The notes under the pieces were generated by a model, which saw only the letters and a program-made list of their open reading frames with translations, searched no databases and was not told where the DNA came from. Made by a program: the position numbers and the translations under genes. A stretch of 64,000 nt of DNA from Pedobacter sp. MC2016-24. GTDB lineage: Bacteria > Bacteroidota > Bacteroidia > Sphingobacteriales > Sphingobacteriaceae. Below, one piece after another: positions 54,086-61,739 of this stretch. Within the stretch, counting starts at the first letter, position 1; every line of letters starts with the position of its first letter. The stretch spans positions 1,116,001 through 1,180,000 of the forward strand of contig NZ_JADFBX010000001.1 in NCBI RefSeq assembly GCF_015223055.1. The letters run 5' to 3'.

Positions 54086-56527
54086 TCAATTAGACCGTAT
54101 GGCTGCTGCCATAGCCGCAATACCAGCTTCCATGCTTCCATGTAATTGTGCAGACTCCATCACCCTAACCCTTTCCTTTCCTTCCGTGGTGTAGGCAAGG
54201 TATTCCTCTACACATAACTCATTCCTGTAGACCTTTTGAATCTGGCCGCCGATATCAATAAAGATTTCGCGCTCATCTTTATTCACCGATAAGAGTATCG
54301 TTTTACCCTTTTCGGAAAGGCCGAGTGTATCCTGCAGCTTATCAAACTTGTTGATGAACTTTTTCATGTCCATCAGGATCTTGATATCTGCATTGTTAAT
54401 GATTGCATCCTTAACGATGGGCGAACTTATGAGGTCATCCAGTTCCTGGGTGATCACAATAGGTACACCATTGAATTTTCGGATTGTTTTAAAGGCGTAT
54501 TTGAGAAATTCAGCCATGCCGGATTTCGCAATGGCCTTCCAGCATTCGTCTATCGTCAACACTTTACGGACTCCTTTCAGCTTCCGCATCTTGGATATAA
54601 ATAATTCAATCAGTATAAGCGTGACTACGGGAAAAAGTATGGGATGGTCCTTTATATTGTCCAGCTCTATGACTATAAATGGCTGATTAAGCAGGTCCAG
54701 GTTCTCCGTTGCATTCAGCAAATAATCAAATTCACCACCTTTGAAGAAGGGCCTAAGCACATAAAGGAAATTATCGAGGTCAAAATCCTTGTCTTTAACT
54801 TTATGGGAACGCAGTACTCCTACATAGGTACTTTCGAGGTATTCATAAAAGCTATTGAAGCAGGGAAAAATAGCCGGATCATTTTTCAGCAGATCATAAT
54901 ACCCCTGCAACGCATTGGATAAGGCAACATATTCACTTCTATTAAAGGATTCATTTTCCTGTTTCCATAAGCTAACAAGTAAAGATTTCAGGCTTTCCTT
55001 TTTCTCGGTATCCAAAACCTGGCCTTCCGGCAGGTAGAAAGGATTAAACCGGATAGGATTACTTTCTTCATAGGTAAAATAGTAACCACCGACCAACTCA
55101 CACAGTCCCTTATAGCTACCGCCGATATCTACAGTAAGGCAATGAGCGCCCTGTTGGTATAGAGAACCTAAAATATGGTTGACCGTCATCGATTTTCCAC
55201 CGCCGCTCGTGCCGCAGACCAGCATGCCCATATTGGAGGATATTCCTGCCTCACGTGGAGCATCTAGCAGGTCTAAAAATAGGGGACGCGAAGACAACCG
55301 GTCACAAAAGCGAATCCCTTCGCTGGGCTTTACGCTCCGGGGTGAGCCTTCCAGGTTCAAAAAGCAGGTAGCCTGTTCCAAAAAAGTATCGAACGTATCG
55401 TTCATCGGGAAATCTGCGGCATTGCCCGGAATCCCTGCCCAGAAAATTTGCGGCGCGCCTACTGTTTCTTCTTTGGCAACAGCATCCATCTGTGCCAGTG
55501 CCGAACTGACCGCATTTTTTACTGCTTTTAATTCGATAAGGTTATCATTCCAGACCAGCAGGTTATAATGGGCCTTAACCGGGAGACGTTGCATACTGAT
55601 GGTCTCATTCAGAAAATCGTTAACTGCATCCCTGGCAATGCTATTCTCCCGGCTATAGGCAGAAAGGGATTGCAGCCTCAGTTTTTTACTTTCCAGCTTT
55701 TTAACGGTAGCCCTTTCATCTTCAATAAAAATATATTGATTATAGATGTGGTTAAAAGGCAGCAGTTGGCCCAGGGAACTGGCAAAACCCATACTGAATT
55801 TGGTCCTGTCCGTGCTGAACTTGTCATAAGTGATCCTGCTGCCGCATAGTGCCGGAAGATCGGTCACGTCAGCAAGCGTGTACAGTTGGCAATGTTTATT
55901 GCCCACTTTGATGCCTCCGTCAAAAGAAATGTCATTGACCAATAAAGAATCAGGCTGATCCATAAGCCCACAGTATTGTTCGATAACGCCTTCTTTGCGT
56001 TTATCACTGCTTAATTCTGAATTGCTAAGCCGATGCAATTTGACAAAGCCCGTATCTTCCATGATCTTTTTAAACTGTCCGCAGCAGTCTAAAAACCGTT
56101 GCAGCAGCTCCGGTTTAATGGTCTGATCGGGTACGATAGTCCTTCTCAATAAATTAGAAAACAGTGAAGTGCTTTTCTTTCGTCCCGCAGGCTTTTGCGT
56201 CAGATAGATATAACAGCAATGGTCCATGTAGGACCTGCCCGTAAAATGACGATTGGCCGCTTTGGCCAGGAAACCGTCTGCTTCTCCTACCACAGGCTTA
56301 TAAGTTGCCGTTGTAAACCAGTCCTGCTTATGGTACACTGAGTATTTAGGCAATAATTTAATTGCTTTAACCCATGCCTGGTGAAAGGCTTCATACTCCT
56401 GATCACTCAGGGTGAAAATCTCGGGCAATTCTGCCTTGTAGGCAACAGTTATGTCACCTTGTTTACTGAGCATACAATCATGCTCCACTCCCAATATGGG
56501 TAGTATATCATTCATCCACTTTTCCAT
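54086..56527 (-). CDS. traG: Conjugative transfer ATPase TraG (VirB4-like)
   Basis: An 813-residue cytoplasmic ATPase of the mating apparatus. The Walker A loop CGTSGGGKSMTV (near 445) and a Walker B-type segment KVLTIDECWKAIAKS (near 660) lie in the RecA-like half; the N-terminal VirB4 domain (about 1-330) shows YSVYHKQDWFTTATYKP. ITQELDDLISSPIV near 700 is the conserved Gln motif of VirB4 proteins. Length is typical. Energises assembly and transfer. Confidence 0.94.
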   Translation of the reverse strand: MEKWMNDILPILGVEHDCMLSKQGDITVAYKAELPEIFTLSDQEYEAFHQAWVKAIKLLPKYSVYHKQDWFTTATYKPVVGEADGFLAKAANRHFTGRSYMDHCCYIYLTQKPAGRKKSTSLFSNLLRRTIVPDQTIKPELLQRFLDCCGQFKKIMEDTGFVKLHRLSNSELSSDKRKEGVIEQYCGLMDQPDSLLVNDISFDGGIKVGNKHCQLYTLADVTDLPALCGSRITYDKFSTDRTKFSMGFASSLGQLLPFNHIYNQYIFIEDERATVKKLESKKLRLQSLSAYSRENSIARDAVNDFLNETISMQRLPVKAHYNLLVWNDNLIELKAVKNAVSSALAQMDAVAKEETVGAPQIFWAGIPGNAADFPMNDTFDTFLEQATCFLNLEGSPRSVKPSEGIRFCDRLSSRPLFLDLLDAPREAGISSNMGMLVCGTSGGGKSMTVNHILGSLYQQGAHCLTVDIGGSYKGLCELVGGYYFTYEESNPIRFNPFYLPEGQVLDTEKKESLKSLLVSLWKQENESFNRSEYVALSNALQGYYDLLKNDPAIFPCFNSFYEYLESTYVGVLRSHKVKDKDFDLDNFLYVLRPFFKGGEFDYLLNATENLDLLNQPFIVIELDNIKDHPILFPVVTLILIELFISKMRKLKGVRKVLTIDECWKAIAKSGMAEFLKYAFKTIRKFNGVPIVITQELDDLISSPIVKDAIINNADIKILMDMKKFINKFDKLQDTLGLSEKGKTILLSVNKDEREIFIDIGGQIQKVYRNELCVEEYLAYTTEGKERVRVMESAQLHGSMEAGIAAMAAAIRSN

Positions 56528-56553
56528 CTCACAAACCTTTAGTTACGCTTGAA

Positions 56554-57666
56554 CTATATTCTTTTGCCTTTACTCTTTTTGATCTTTACTTGCTGCTTTT
56601 CTTTCTTTTCGGGTCTTGGTCGATTCATTGGTATTAGCCTGGGTCCATAGCCTTTGCTATGCTCGGCCCTGTATGGATTGTGGATCAGGTCAACCGGGAT
56701 AATCAACATGTGTAAATGCGGGGAACCACTGTTACTCTCATTTGGATGCACGACAGCTCTTTTGCTGGTATCATAGAAGCCCATATATTCCCATCCATCC
56801 ATATCAGTATCAAAAGCATTAAGGTCTATAGCACCATCTTTGCGGATGAGCGGTTGCAATACAACCGTCTTCCGATCCAATAAAAACTGCTCATCTCCTA
56901 TTTGAATAATAAGACTATTGGGCTGCTCTCTTTTGATATTTTCTGCCAATATTTCCTCGATAGGCGTTTCCTTCCAGGGAACTGTTCTGGCTTTCATGTC
57001 CTCCTGTGGCGGGTGTGCCCTTAACATTTCCCGCTCATCGAACCCGTACTTACGGGCATATGCGATAGGGTCTAGAATAGATTCATGTGGGAATTCCACA
57101 ATAATGACACCTTCGGGCATGCTGGTGATATTCCGGTAATCTACATAAACAAATTCCTTCGAGGCAGGATTATAATTGATCTCATACATCCGCTCATCTA
57201 CCTTCAAACAATGATCTATTGCATCAAAGCTGATCCCCATTGTAGAGAAATCGTCTTTTGGCCGAAGCAGTCCGATTCTGACATCTACATAAAATGGATG
57301 ACCGGCAATTTCGATCACAGGGAGCTGTCCATTCCTGCGCTGCTGTACGAGATCCTGGTCTACAATGATGTCAAAATCAGTTTTACCTTTAAGTTGAGAT
57401 AGGCTTAAGCCGTGCGCTAAAGACATTCCTTCCGGATCAAGCGTTACCATTTGGGGAATTGAAACTTCAATAATATCTTTTCCAAACACTTCGGGAAGAT
57501 TCCTGACATCAGGATCGTACCTTAATATATAATGAGTCCCATGATCTTTCATTTCCAGGAAGGAAATCGTATTCGCGGGATCATCGCGTTCCCGGAGTTC
57601 CTGCCAGGCCACATCAATGACAAATGCAGTACCCTCAATGTCGAGAGTCGGTAATGTCCTTTCCAT
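56554..57666 (-). CDS. Cytoplasmic protein of unknown function with three internal repeats, inside the tra operon
   Basis: A 370-residue soluble protein I cannot assign. It is built of three related segments: about 5-115 (LPTLDIEGTAFVIDVAWQEL...SIPQMVTLDPEGMSLAHGLS), about 120-225 (LPVIEIAGHPFYVDVRIGLL...EFPHESILDPIAYARKYGFD) and about 245-310 (NSLIIQIGDEQFLLDRKTVV...DTDMDGWEYMGFYD). Each starts with a short strand, a turn around Gly and a second strand ending at a hydrophobic pair. A basic tail (PRPEKKEKQQVKIKKSKGKR) ends it. It is embedded between traG and traF with gaps of 26 and 2 nt, so it is co-translated with the channel genes. It may be a structural accessory. Confidence 0.75.
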   Translation of the reverse strand: MERTLPTLDIEGTAFVIDVAWQELRERDDPANTISFLEMKDHGTHYILRYDPDVRNLPEVFGKDIIEVSIPQMVTLDPEGMSLAHGLSLSQLKGKTDFDIIVDQDLVQQRRNGQLPVIEIAGHPFYVDVRIGLLRPKDDFSTMGISFDAIDHCLKVDERMYEINYNPASKEFVYVDYRNITSMPEGVIIVEFPHESILDPIAYARKYGFDEREMLRAHPPQEDMKARTVPWKETPIEEILAENIKREQPNSLIIQIGDEQFLLDRKTVVLQPLIRKDGAIDLNAFDTDMDGWEYMGFYDTSKRAVVHPNESNSGSPHLHMLIIPVDLIHNPYRAEHSKGYGPRLIPMNRPRPEKKEKQQVKIKKSKGKRI

Positions 57667-57668
57667 AA

Positions 57669-57992
57669 CTAGATCGATTTGAGTTGCGTAAATACTTTTC
57701 TGCTGTTATTCTTTACCACTTTAGGAATAGATGAGCGGGCCATAGCCTTCATCATCCCATGTTCCCCGTATTTGTTGCTCATGCCATATATCTTGAAAAT
57801 CAAGCTTGTACCTGCTATGACGATAATACCAATACAAATGAAAGAGGGAAGGCCAATGACATACATAATCGCAAACAGGATCAGTAGTGCTATGATGCCT
57901 GCTCCTAAATACCAGATGTATTGCGCGCGCAAACCCTTAAATTCAATGCTCTTGTTGATGCCTTTATTAATTTGATATACACTGTTGGACAT
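57669..57992 (-). CDS. traF: Conjugative transposon protein TraF (DUF4133, VirB3-like)
   Basis: A 107-residue inner-membrane protein with two adjacent membrane helices (about 27-46 and 50-68) and a basic C-terminal tail (RSSIPKVVKNNSRKVFTQL). The N-terminal QINKGINKSIEFKGLRAQYI stretch is typical of the DUF4133 family, the VirB3-like part of the system. It ends 2 nt before the next gene's start. Confidence 0.92.
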   Translation of the reverse strand: MSNSVYQINKGINKSIEFKGLRAQYIWYLGAGIIALLILFAIMYVIGLPSFICIGIIVIAGTSLIFKIYGMSNKYGEHGMMKAMARSSIPKVVKNNSRKVFTQLKSI

Positions 57993-58055
57993 ATACTGAT
58001 CATTTAAAGCCCGGATAGTGGAGCGCTATTGCTGTCCGCTATCCAGGCGGGTTAT

Positions 58056-58484
58056 TTAATTAAAATGCTGGTGCAGGACCACAATTACTGCATAGCGCAG
58101 AAACCTGCTGTCTTTTGTTTCTTCCGAAAAGCCGTAGATTTCAAAAACAGAATGGCATAATTCCAGGATTTGAATAGTCTCAAAAGTCAGCACACCTTTG
58201 TTGGACAATTGGCGGTATTCTTCCGGGAACTCCGTTTCCATAACCTCCCTGATGTATTGGAACCTGGAGGGGCGAAGATCCTGGGTCATTGCAGTCAGGC
58301 ATAATTCTTCTATGCTGTATTCCGGGCTTCCCGCTGCGTGGAGTTGTTCGAGTAAGGGCATTACGGCCACTACTTTATCTTCAAGGTATTGGCTCATGGA
58401 ATAGTCAGCATGAAGCTGGTCCCCGAGTTCAGGATTGTTGATCAGGATATAAGCGCGTAGCTTTTCCATTAGCCTGCTCTGCAT
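58056..58484 (-). CDS. Small protein of unknown function between traE and traF
   Basis: A 142-residue soluble helical protein I cannot assign. Its frame is open upstream to 58562, overlapping traE by 67 nt, but the residues there (MVWKLYFPCGRGY) are a frame shadow of traE. The ATG at 58484 is preceded by a GGGAAAG ribosome-binding site and lies 11 nt after the traE stop, so I start there (MQSRLMEKLRAYILI). Landmarks are YLEDKVVAVMPLLEQLHAAG, SIEELCLTAMTQDLRPSRFQ and EEYRQLSNKGVLTFE. It is part of the transfer operon. Confidence 0.75.
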   Translation of the reverse strand: MQSRLMEKLRAYILINNPELGDQLHADYSMSQYLEDKVVAVMPLLEQLHAAGSPEYSIEELCLTAMTQDLRPSRFQYIREVMETEFPEEYRQLSNKGVLTFETIQILELCHSVFEIYGFSEETKDSRFLRYAVIVVLHQHFN

Positions 58485-58495
58485 CTTTCCCGGTA

Positions 58496-58861
58496 TTAAA
58501 CAGCGAAGAAACTTTTGATTACAGTAGCCACGACCACAAGGAAAATACAACTTCCAAACCACGCGGCAGCAATCTTACCCGTGTCTGGATCACCGGCATT
58601 CCACTTCTGATAAACCTTTACTGCACCTATTAAACCTAATAGCGCACCCACCCCATACATCAGCTTGGTACCGTTTACGAAGTAGCTCCTTACCTGCGTG
58701 TTGGCCGCTTCAATACCCGCATTGCCATCCTGTGCCATTGCGGCTGTTATGTCTGCCAATGTGGTAAACACAATAGCAGTAAGCACCAGTAGCCAGGCTT
58801 TGCCAATTAATTTTTGCCTTTTAGATGGCTCATTGTTTACATTCAACTTCACTTTTTTCAT
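58496..58861 (-). CDS. traE: Conjugative transposon protein TraE (DUF4134, VirB2-like pilin)
   Basis: A 121-residue pilin-like protein with a long signal (about 1-43, cleaved near AAMAQ) and two membrane helices (about 64-84, KLMYGVGALLGLIGAVKVY, and 98-117) around a Gly/Asp-rich loop (KWNAGDPDTGK). This fits the DUF4134 family, the VirB2-like pilin of Bacteroidetes elements. It is the first recognisable channel gene of the operon in this window. Confidence 0.92.
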   Translation of the reverse strand: MKKVKLNVNNEPSKRQKLIGKAWLLVLTAIVFTTLADITAAMAQDGNAGIEAANTQVRSYFVNGTKLMYGVGALLGLIGAVKVYQKWNAGDPDTGKIAAAWFGSCIFLVVVATVIKSFFAV

Positions 58862-58903
58862 ATCTCACGTTTTAAATAATTGACCATTCTTTCGAGGCTC
58901 AGG

Positions 58904-59077
58904 TCATTCCCTGGCTATCCTCCCGGAAAGAAGGATAGCAGGAAAGCCCGCCGGTACCGCCACCTCAACCATTTCCACCATCACCAACCGGTACCGGGCA
59001 ATAATTAGCGGGACAACTGCATGCAACTGCTCCTTTTCCTCTTCACCATGCAGTGCCCGCCATTTCTTTAGTTTCAT
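58904..59077 (-). CDS. Possible small protein (57 aa) overlapping a structured repeat
   Basis: The frame from ATG at 59077 to TGA at 58904 encodes 57 residues starting MKLKKWRALHGEEEKEQL and continuing with a hydrophobic stretch (HAVVPLIIARYRLVMVEMVE). A GGGAAA motif lies 7-12 nt upstream and the gene would lie 42 nt before traE in the operon. Against it, most of its coding sequence lies inside a two-hairpin repeat whose second copy has no open frame of this kind. It may be a real small gene or a chance frame. Confidence 0.35.
   Translation of the reverse strand: MKLKKWRALHGEEEKEQLHAVVPLIIARYRLVMVEMVEVAVPAGFPAILLSGRIARE
58915..59012 (-). repeat. Structured repeat, copy A (two hairpins plus conserved box)
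   Basis: Hairpin 1: CTATCCT (58915-58921) with AGGATAG (58932-58938). Hairpin 2: CCGGTACCG (58951-58959) with CGGTACCGG (58989-58997). Then the box CAATAATTAGCGGG (58999-59012). In transcript orientation (minus strand) the box comes first. Copy B at 59095-59188 has the same layout with compensatory stem changes. Confidence 0.75.
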
Positions 59078-59094
59078 TTAGTGTTTTCCCGAAG

Positions 59095-59188
59095 CTATCC
59101 CTCAACCAAGAGGGATAGCGGGGAAAACTGCCGGCACCGTAACCATAAACGACCATCTACCCACCGGTGCCGGACAATAATTAGCGGG
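59095..59188 (-). repeat. Structured repeat, copy B (two hairpins plus conserved box)
   Basis: Hairpin 1: CTATCCCT (59095-59102) with AGGGATAG (59111-59118). Hairpin 2: CCGGCACCG (59131-59139) with CGGTGCCGG (59165-59173). The identical box CAATAATTAGCGGG (59175-59188) contains the stop codon of the 144-residue gene at 59181. The copies are 180 nt apart. Confidence 0.75.
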
Positions 59189-59615
59189 GCAGCTTATTCC
59201 ACGCTGCATCCAATTCACTTTCACTGAAAGCCACCCCGCAAGATTCCTGTGCATGCTGTATGATATAATGATTGACAGCTACCCGATAGGCAGGGCGGCT
59301 TAACCCGCCATAGTTCGCCACTCTTTCTTTGAGCTGCATAAGCAACTCTGATTTGGTGACCTCTTCCCCTGCCTGATCGAATACACTGCTTTTCAGATCG
59401 CCAACGACTGCTTCCAATTCGTCAAAATCCATCTCCTCCCTTTCTCCCGGAGCAGTGTAGTCCTCTGAAATATTCCTTGATTTAAATTTGATCTTACCAG
59501 TCAACAGATTTTTGATTTCTGTCCGGTAGTATAACCCGCCGATGACCAGGTAATAACCTGCGATTAGGATAGCTGCTGCTGTCAGGTAATCGCTCCATGT
59601 GTAGTTGTTCAACAT
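59181..59615 (-). CDS. Single-pass membrane protein of unknown function upstream of traE
   Basis: A 144-residue protein with one N-terminal membrane helix (about 9-29, DYLTAAAILIAGYYLVIGGLY) and a cytoplasmic, acidic then helical region (about 48-144: EREEMDFDELEAVVGDL, ELLMQLKERVANYGG, VNHYIIQHAQESCGVAF). I do not recognise it; its position at the head of the tra operon suggests a transfer accessory protein. The last codons and the stop overlap the conserved box of repeat copy B. Confidence 0.78.
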   Translation of the reverse strand: MLNNYTWSDYLTAAAILIAGYYLVIGGLYYRTEIKNLLTGKIKFKSRNISEDYTAPGEREEMDFDELEAVVGDLKSSVFDQAGEEVTKSELLMQLKERVANYGGLSRPAYRVAVNHYIIQHAQESCGVAFSESELDAAWNKLPR

Positions 59616-60006
59616 TGCTTTGCTTTTAAGTTTTAAATCGCCCGGCTATTTTACTGTGCCGTTTACGATAGCAAAGGTGTCGATGATGAGAAGGGTGTTT
59701 TGACACTTTTGAAGGAGGTCCTTAATATTTATTTAAAAGCATCTGTTAGGCTTATTTAACAATACACCACCAGGAATTTTATCAGAAAGTGAATAAAATG
59801 AAGATTGGGATAACTGCAATCCGGAACATCAAAAATCAATACAAAATCCTCTTATCAAGTCCAAGGACCTTTATGGACTCCGGATGATCAATCTTTACTG
59901 ACTTAATTTTTTATTATCCAACCTGTTTCAGGAATTGACCGATTAGAAATAAAAAAAGCCAACCCTTTTGGGTTGGCTACAACGAAGATTTTAGTGTTAT
60001 AACTGG
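59616..60006. other. Leader region of the tra operon and terminator of the lipoprotein gene
   Basis: A 391-nt stretch without a supported gene. It must hold the promoter of the minus-strand tra operon, but I see no TAnnTTTG box with good spacing. Near 59712-59723 there is AAGGAGGTCCTT, and AGTCCA / TGGACT (59858-59863 / 59874-59879) is a minor inverted repeat. The right part holds a terminator at 59950-59978. Confidence 0.4.
59950..59978 (-). terminator. Rho-independent terminator, 9-bp stem
   Basis: AGCCAACCC (59957-59965) and GGGTTGGCT (59970-59978) enclose a 4-nt loop. On the minus strand a T-run (59957-59951) follows. It terminates the lipoprotein gene ending at 60007, separating it from the tra operon. 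Confidence 0.9.
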
Positions 60007-60429
60007 TTATTTTACCTTTTTCCAGACAAATTGCCGGTCCTTATCAAAGGAGAGTAAACCTTTATCCAGATCAAGATATATGGCTACGCCCATTGATGGA
60101 TCATTTGGTACCAATGTCTTGTCTGTATTGTCAAAAGCACAAAAGATAGTACGTCTTTTTCCATTGTAAAAAGAAAGGGCCTGCCAACCGGCATCATCAT
60201 AATCGTTCTTGCGCCATTTGGAGTTATCGACCTGGTAGCCTGCTTTCTTTTTGATTACAAAAATTGAATCCCGGAAGTGTACCATTCCAACGACCTTTTC
60301 AGTATTGATGTTCTTATGCCCCGAACTGGATTCCCTGACGTACACACCGGTGATTTTATCAACCGGCTCCGAATTACAGGAAAGCAACAGACTTGCAAGG
60401 CAGGCCCATACGATGTTTTGTTTTTTCAT
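60007..60429 (-). CDS. Small lipoprotein of unknown function
   Basis: A 140-residue lipoprotein; the signal MKKQNIVWACLASLLLSC has the lipobox LLLSC (Cys18). The frame is open to 60489, but the signal peptide starts at 60429. The mature part is beta-rich and small (ITGVYVRESSSGHKNINTEKV, GMVHFRDSIFVIKKKAGY, QALSFYNGKRRTIFCAFDN), resembling a lipocalin-like barrel, which is only an impression. It is 75 nt downstream of the rteC gene on the same strand and ends with its own terminator. Confidence 0.78.
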   Translation of the reverse strand: MKKQNIVWACLASLLLSCNSEPVDKITGVYVRESSSGHKNINTEKVVGMVHFRDSIFVIKKKAGYQVDNSKWRKNDYDDAGWQALSFYNGKRRTIFCAFDNTDKTLVPNDPSMGVAIYLDLDKGLLSFDKDRQFVWKKVK

Positions 60430-60504
60430 ATGCTGTAGTTTTAGTGTATAATGATAGTTTTTAAAATGGCTACTGTATATATGGAACATGTGCTCTTAAG
60501 AAGA

Positions 60505-61329
60505 TCAATAATCTTCCATTTTTCGTACAAGATTGTCCTTCAGATTGTCCAGGAACGGTGTGAGATTCTTTTTGCGCAAACGCATGTTCTGAAATGTCCG
60601 GTAATAATTGCCCAAGTCAATATTAAAGATCAGTTCCAGGTCTGTCATGATCTGTTTAATATCCCCCCTTCCGTTATTTACCGCTCCACCGGCATATAAG
60701 GCATAGCCAAGCTCAATGAGATCAACGAGACTTCCGGTCCATTGGTTGGTAAATTTTCGCAGATTTCCTTCTTCGGACATGGATGGGTTTTCCAAATGAT
60801 AAATGGATTTATGAACATGGTGGCCAACCATTTCAAAGGCAAGCAATTTGGATAGCTTATTACTGTGAATGGTACAGAAGCGGGAATCAATATCCATTGT
60901 ATTGTCTACAGTAGTTTGTTGAAAATCCCGTAAATAGTATTCCCGGTCCGAATTGGTTTTTTCGGCCTGGTAGTAATTATACAACGACTGGTTCCTCGAA
61001 AAGTATAAACCAATGTTGGTTACCATTTGCCGGTAGTAACCTATAAGTGTTTCTGAATTACCATAAGGTCTGTTCGCCTCAATATGGTATACTTCTTTGT
61101 GGTAGATCAACTCTTTTAGGAACATTGGCTTAATCTGTTTAAAGAAACTTATTTCTTCTGCTTCGTCACAAAACTCATAGTTCAGGACGAATAGCTTTAA
61201 TTCCTGTATATAGGTCTGCACTAACGCTAAGGAGCGTTCTGCCTTTTGCAGGTTATTGCTTGACTCACGTGCAATCTCCGTGAGTTTATCCATCATCAGC
61301 CCGTATTGTTTTGTAGTATACTTGGTCAT
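60505..61329 (-). CDS. rteC: RteC-family regulator of element excision
   Basis: A 274-residue cytoplasmic helical protein of the RteC family. In CTnDOT, RteC activates the excision genes of the element. Family features are the N-terminal helical half with LFVLNYEFCDEAEEISFFKQIKP, the central YYLRDFQQTTVDNTMDIDSRFCTIHSNKLSKLLAFE and the C-terminal wing region WTGSLVDLIELGYALYAGGAVNNGRGDIKQI, which ends with an HTH-like part. The ATG at 61329 has a GAAGGG ribosome-binding site; a GTG at 61350 is an alternative. It diverges from a two-component operon across 410 nt. Confidence 0.92.
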   Translation of the reverse strand: MTKYTTKQYGLMMDKLTEIARESSNNLQKAERSLALVQTYIQELKLFVLNYEFCDEAEEISFFKQIKPMFLKELIYHKEVYHIEANRPYGNSETLIGYYRQMVTNIGLYFSRNQSLYNYYQAEKTNSDREYYLRDFQQTTVDNTMDIDSRFCTIHSNKLSKLLAFEMVGHHVHKSIYHLENPSMSEEGNLRKFTNQWTGSLVDLIELGYALYAGGAVNNGRGDIKQIMTDLELIFNIDLGNYYRTFQNMRLRKKNLTPFLDNLKDNLVRKMEDY

Positions 61330-61398
61330 ACCCTTCACTTTAAATATCACATGAACTACCGCTAATCTGCAAATGCCAATTAAGATTCGGAAAGGATT

Positions 61399-61467
61399 TA
61401 CTTCAATTATGCTGAAGTAGGAGAATTAGTACTTGAAGTAGGTTTATATATAGTAGATTCTACTTCA
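61399..61467. promoter_or_regulatory. Cluster of four TGAAGTA half-sites, candidate operator
   Basis: TACTTCA (61399-61405), TGAAGTA (61413-61419), TGAAGTA (61434-61440) and TACTTCA (61461-61467). The first pair forms an inverted repeat with 7-nt spacer; the two direct copies are 21 bp apart, two helical turns. The cluster lies 70-140 bp upstream of the rteC start. Confidence 0.5.
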
Positions 61468-61707
61468 TATTTTTATTATTAAATAAAGAACTAATTCTAC
61501 AGATGCAAAATTCTGCCTTTGAGTGAAATAAACGTAGAGGTAAAAACCTTGATTTTATTTTTAACAGTTCATTCAGTTTAGTGATATTCAACAGGATGTA
61601 AAATCAATATTGATTTGCACTACAGAATTTCAATATAATGTTAGTAGTACTTTTTATTGATTTCTGAAATAGGCAAAATCAACTTATTTAAGGTTTTCAC
61701 CTCGAAT

Positions 61708-61735
61708 TTTGTAACACATGTGCCGTTTATTTTTG
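61708..61735 (+). promoter_or_regulatory. Candidate promoter TTTG-N16-TATTTTTG of the response regulator gene
   Basis: TTTG (61708-61711) and TATTTTTG (61728-61735), which fits TAnnTTTG, are 16 nt apart, slightly short. The -7 box ends 4 nt before the ATG at 61740, so the transcript could start at the first codon (leaderless). Confidence 0.45.
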
Positions 61736-61739
61736 CCAC

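Larger units (their letters stand above)
61351..61739. other. Regulatory region between rteC and the two-component operon
   Basis: A 389-nt AT-rich stretch without a supported gene. Its left part carries a cluster of four TGAAGTA half-sites and its right end carries a promoter of the Bacteroidota type; both are listed separately. Nothing else was recognised. Confidence 0.6.

Noticed and set aside
58485..58562. Longer N-terminus of the gene at 58056
   Set aside because: The additional codons overlap the end of traE and read as an unlikely Cys/Trp-rich peptide; the inner ATG at 58484 has a good ribosome-binding site.
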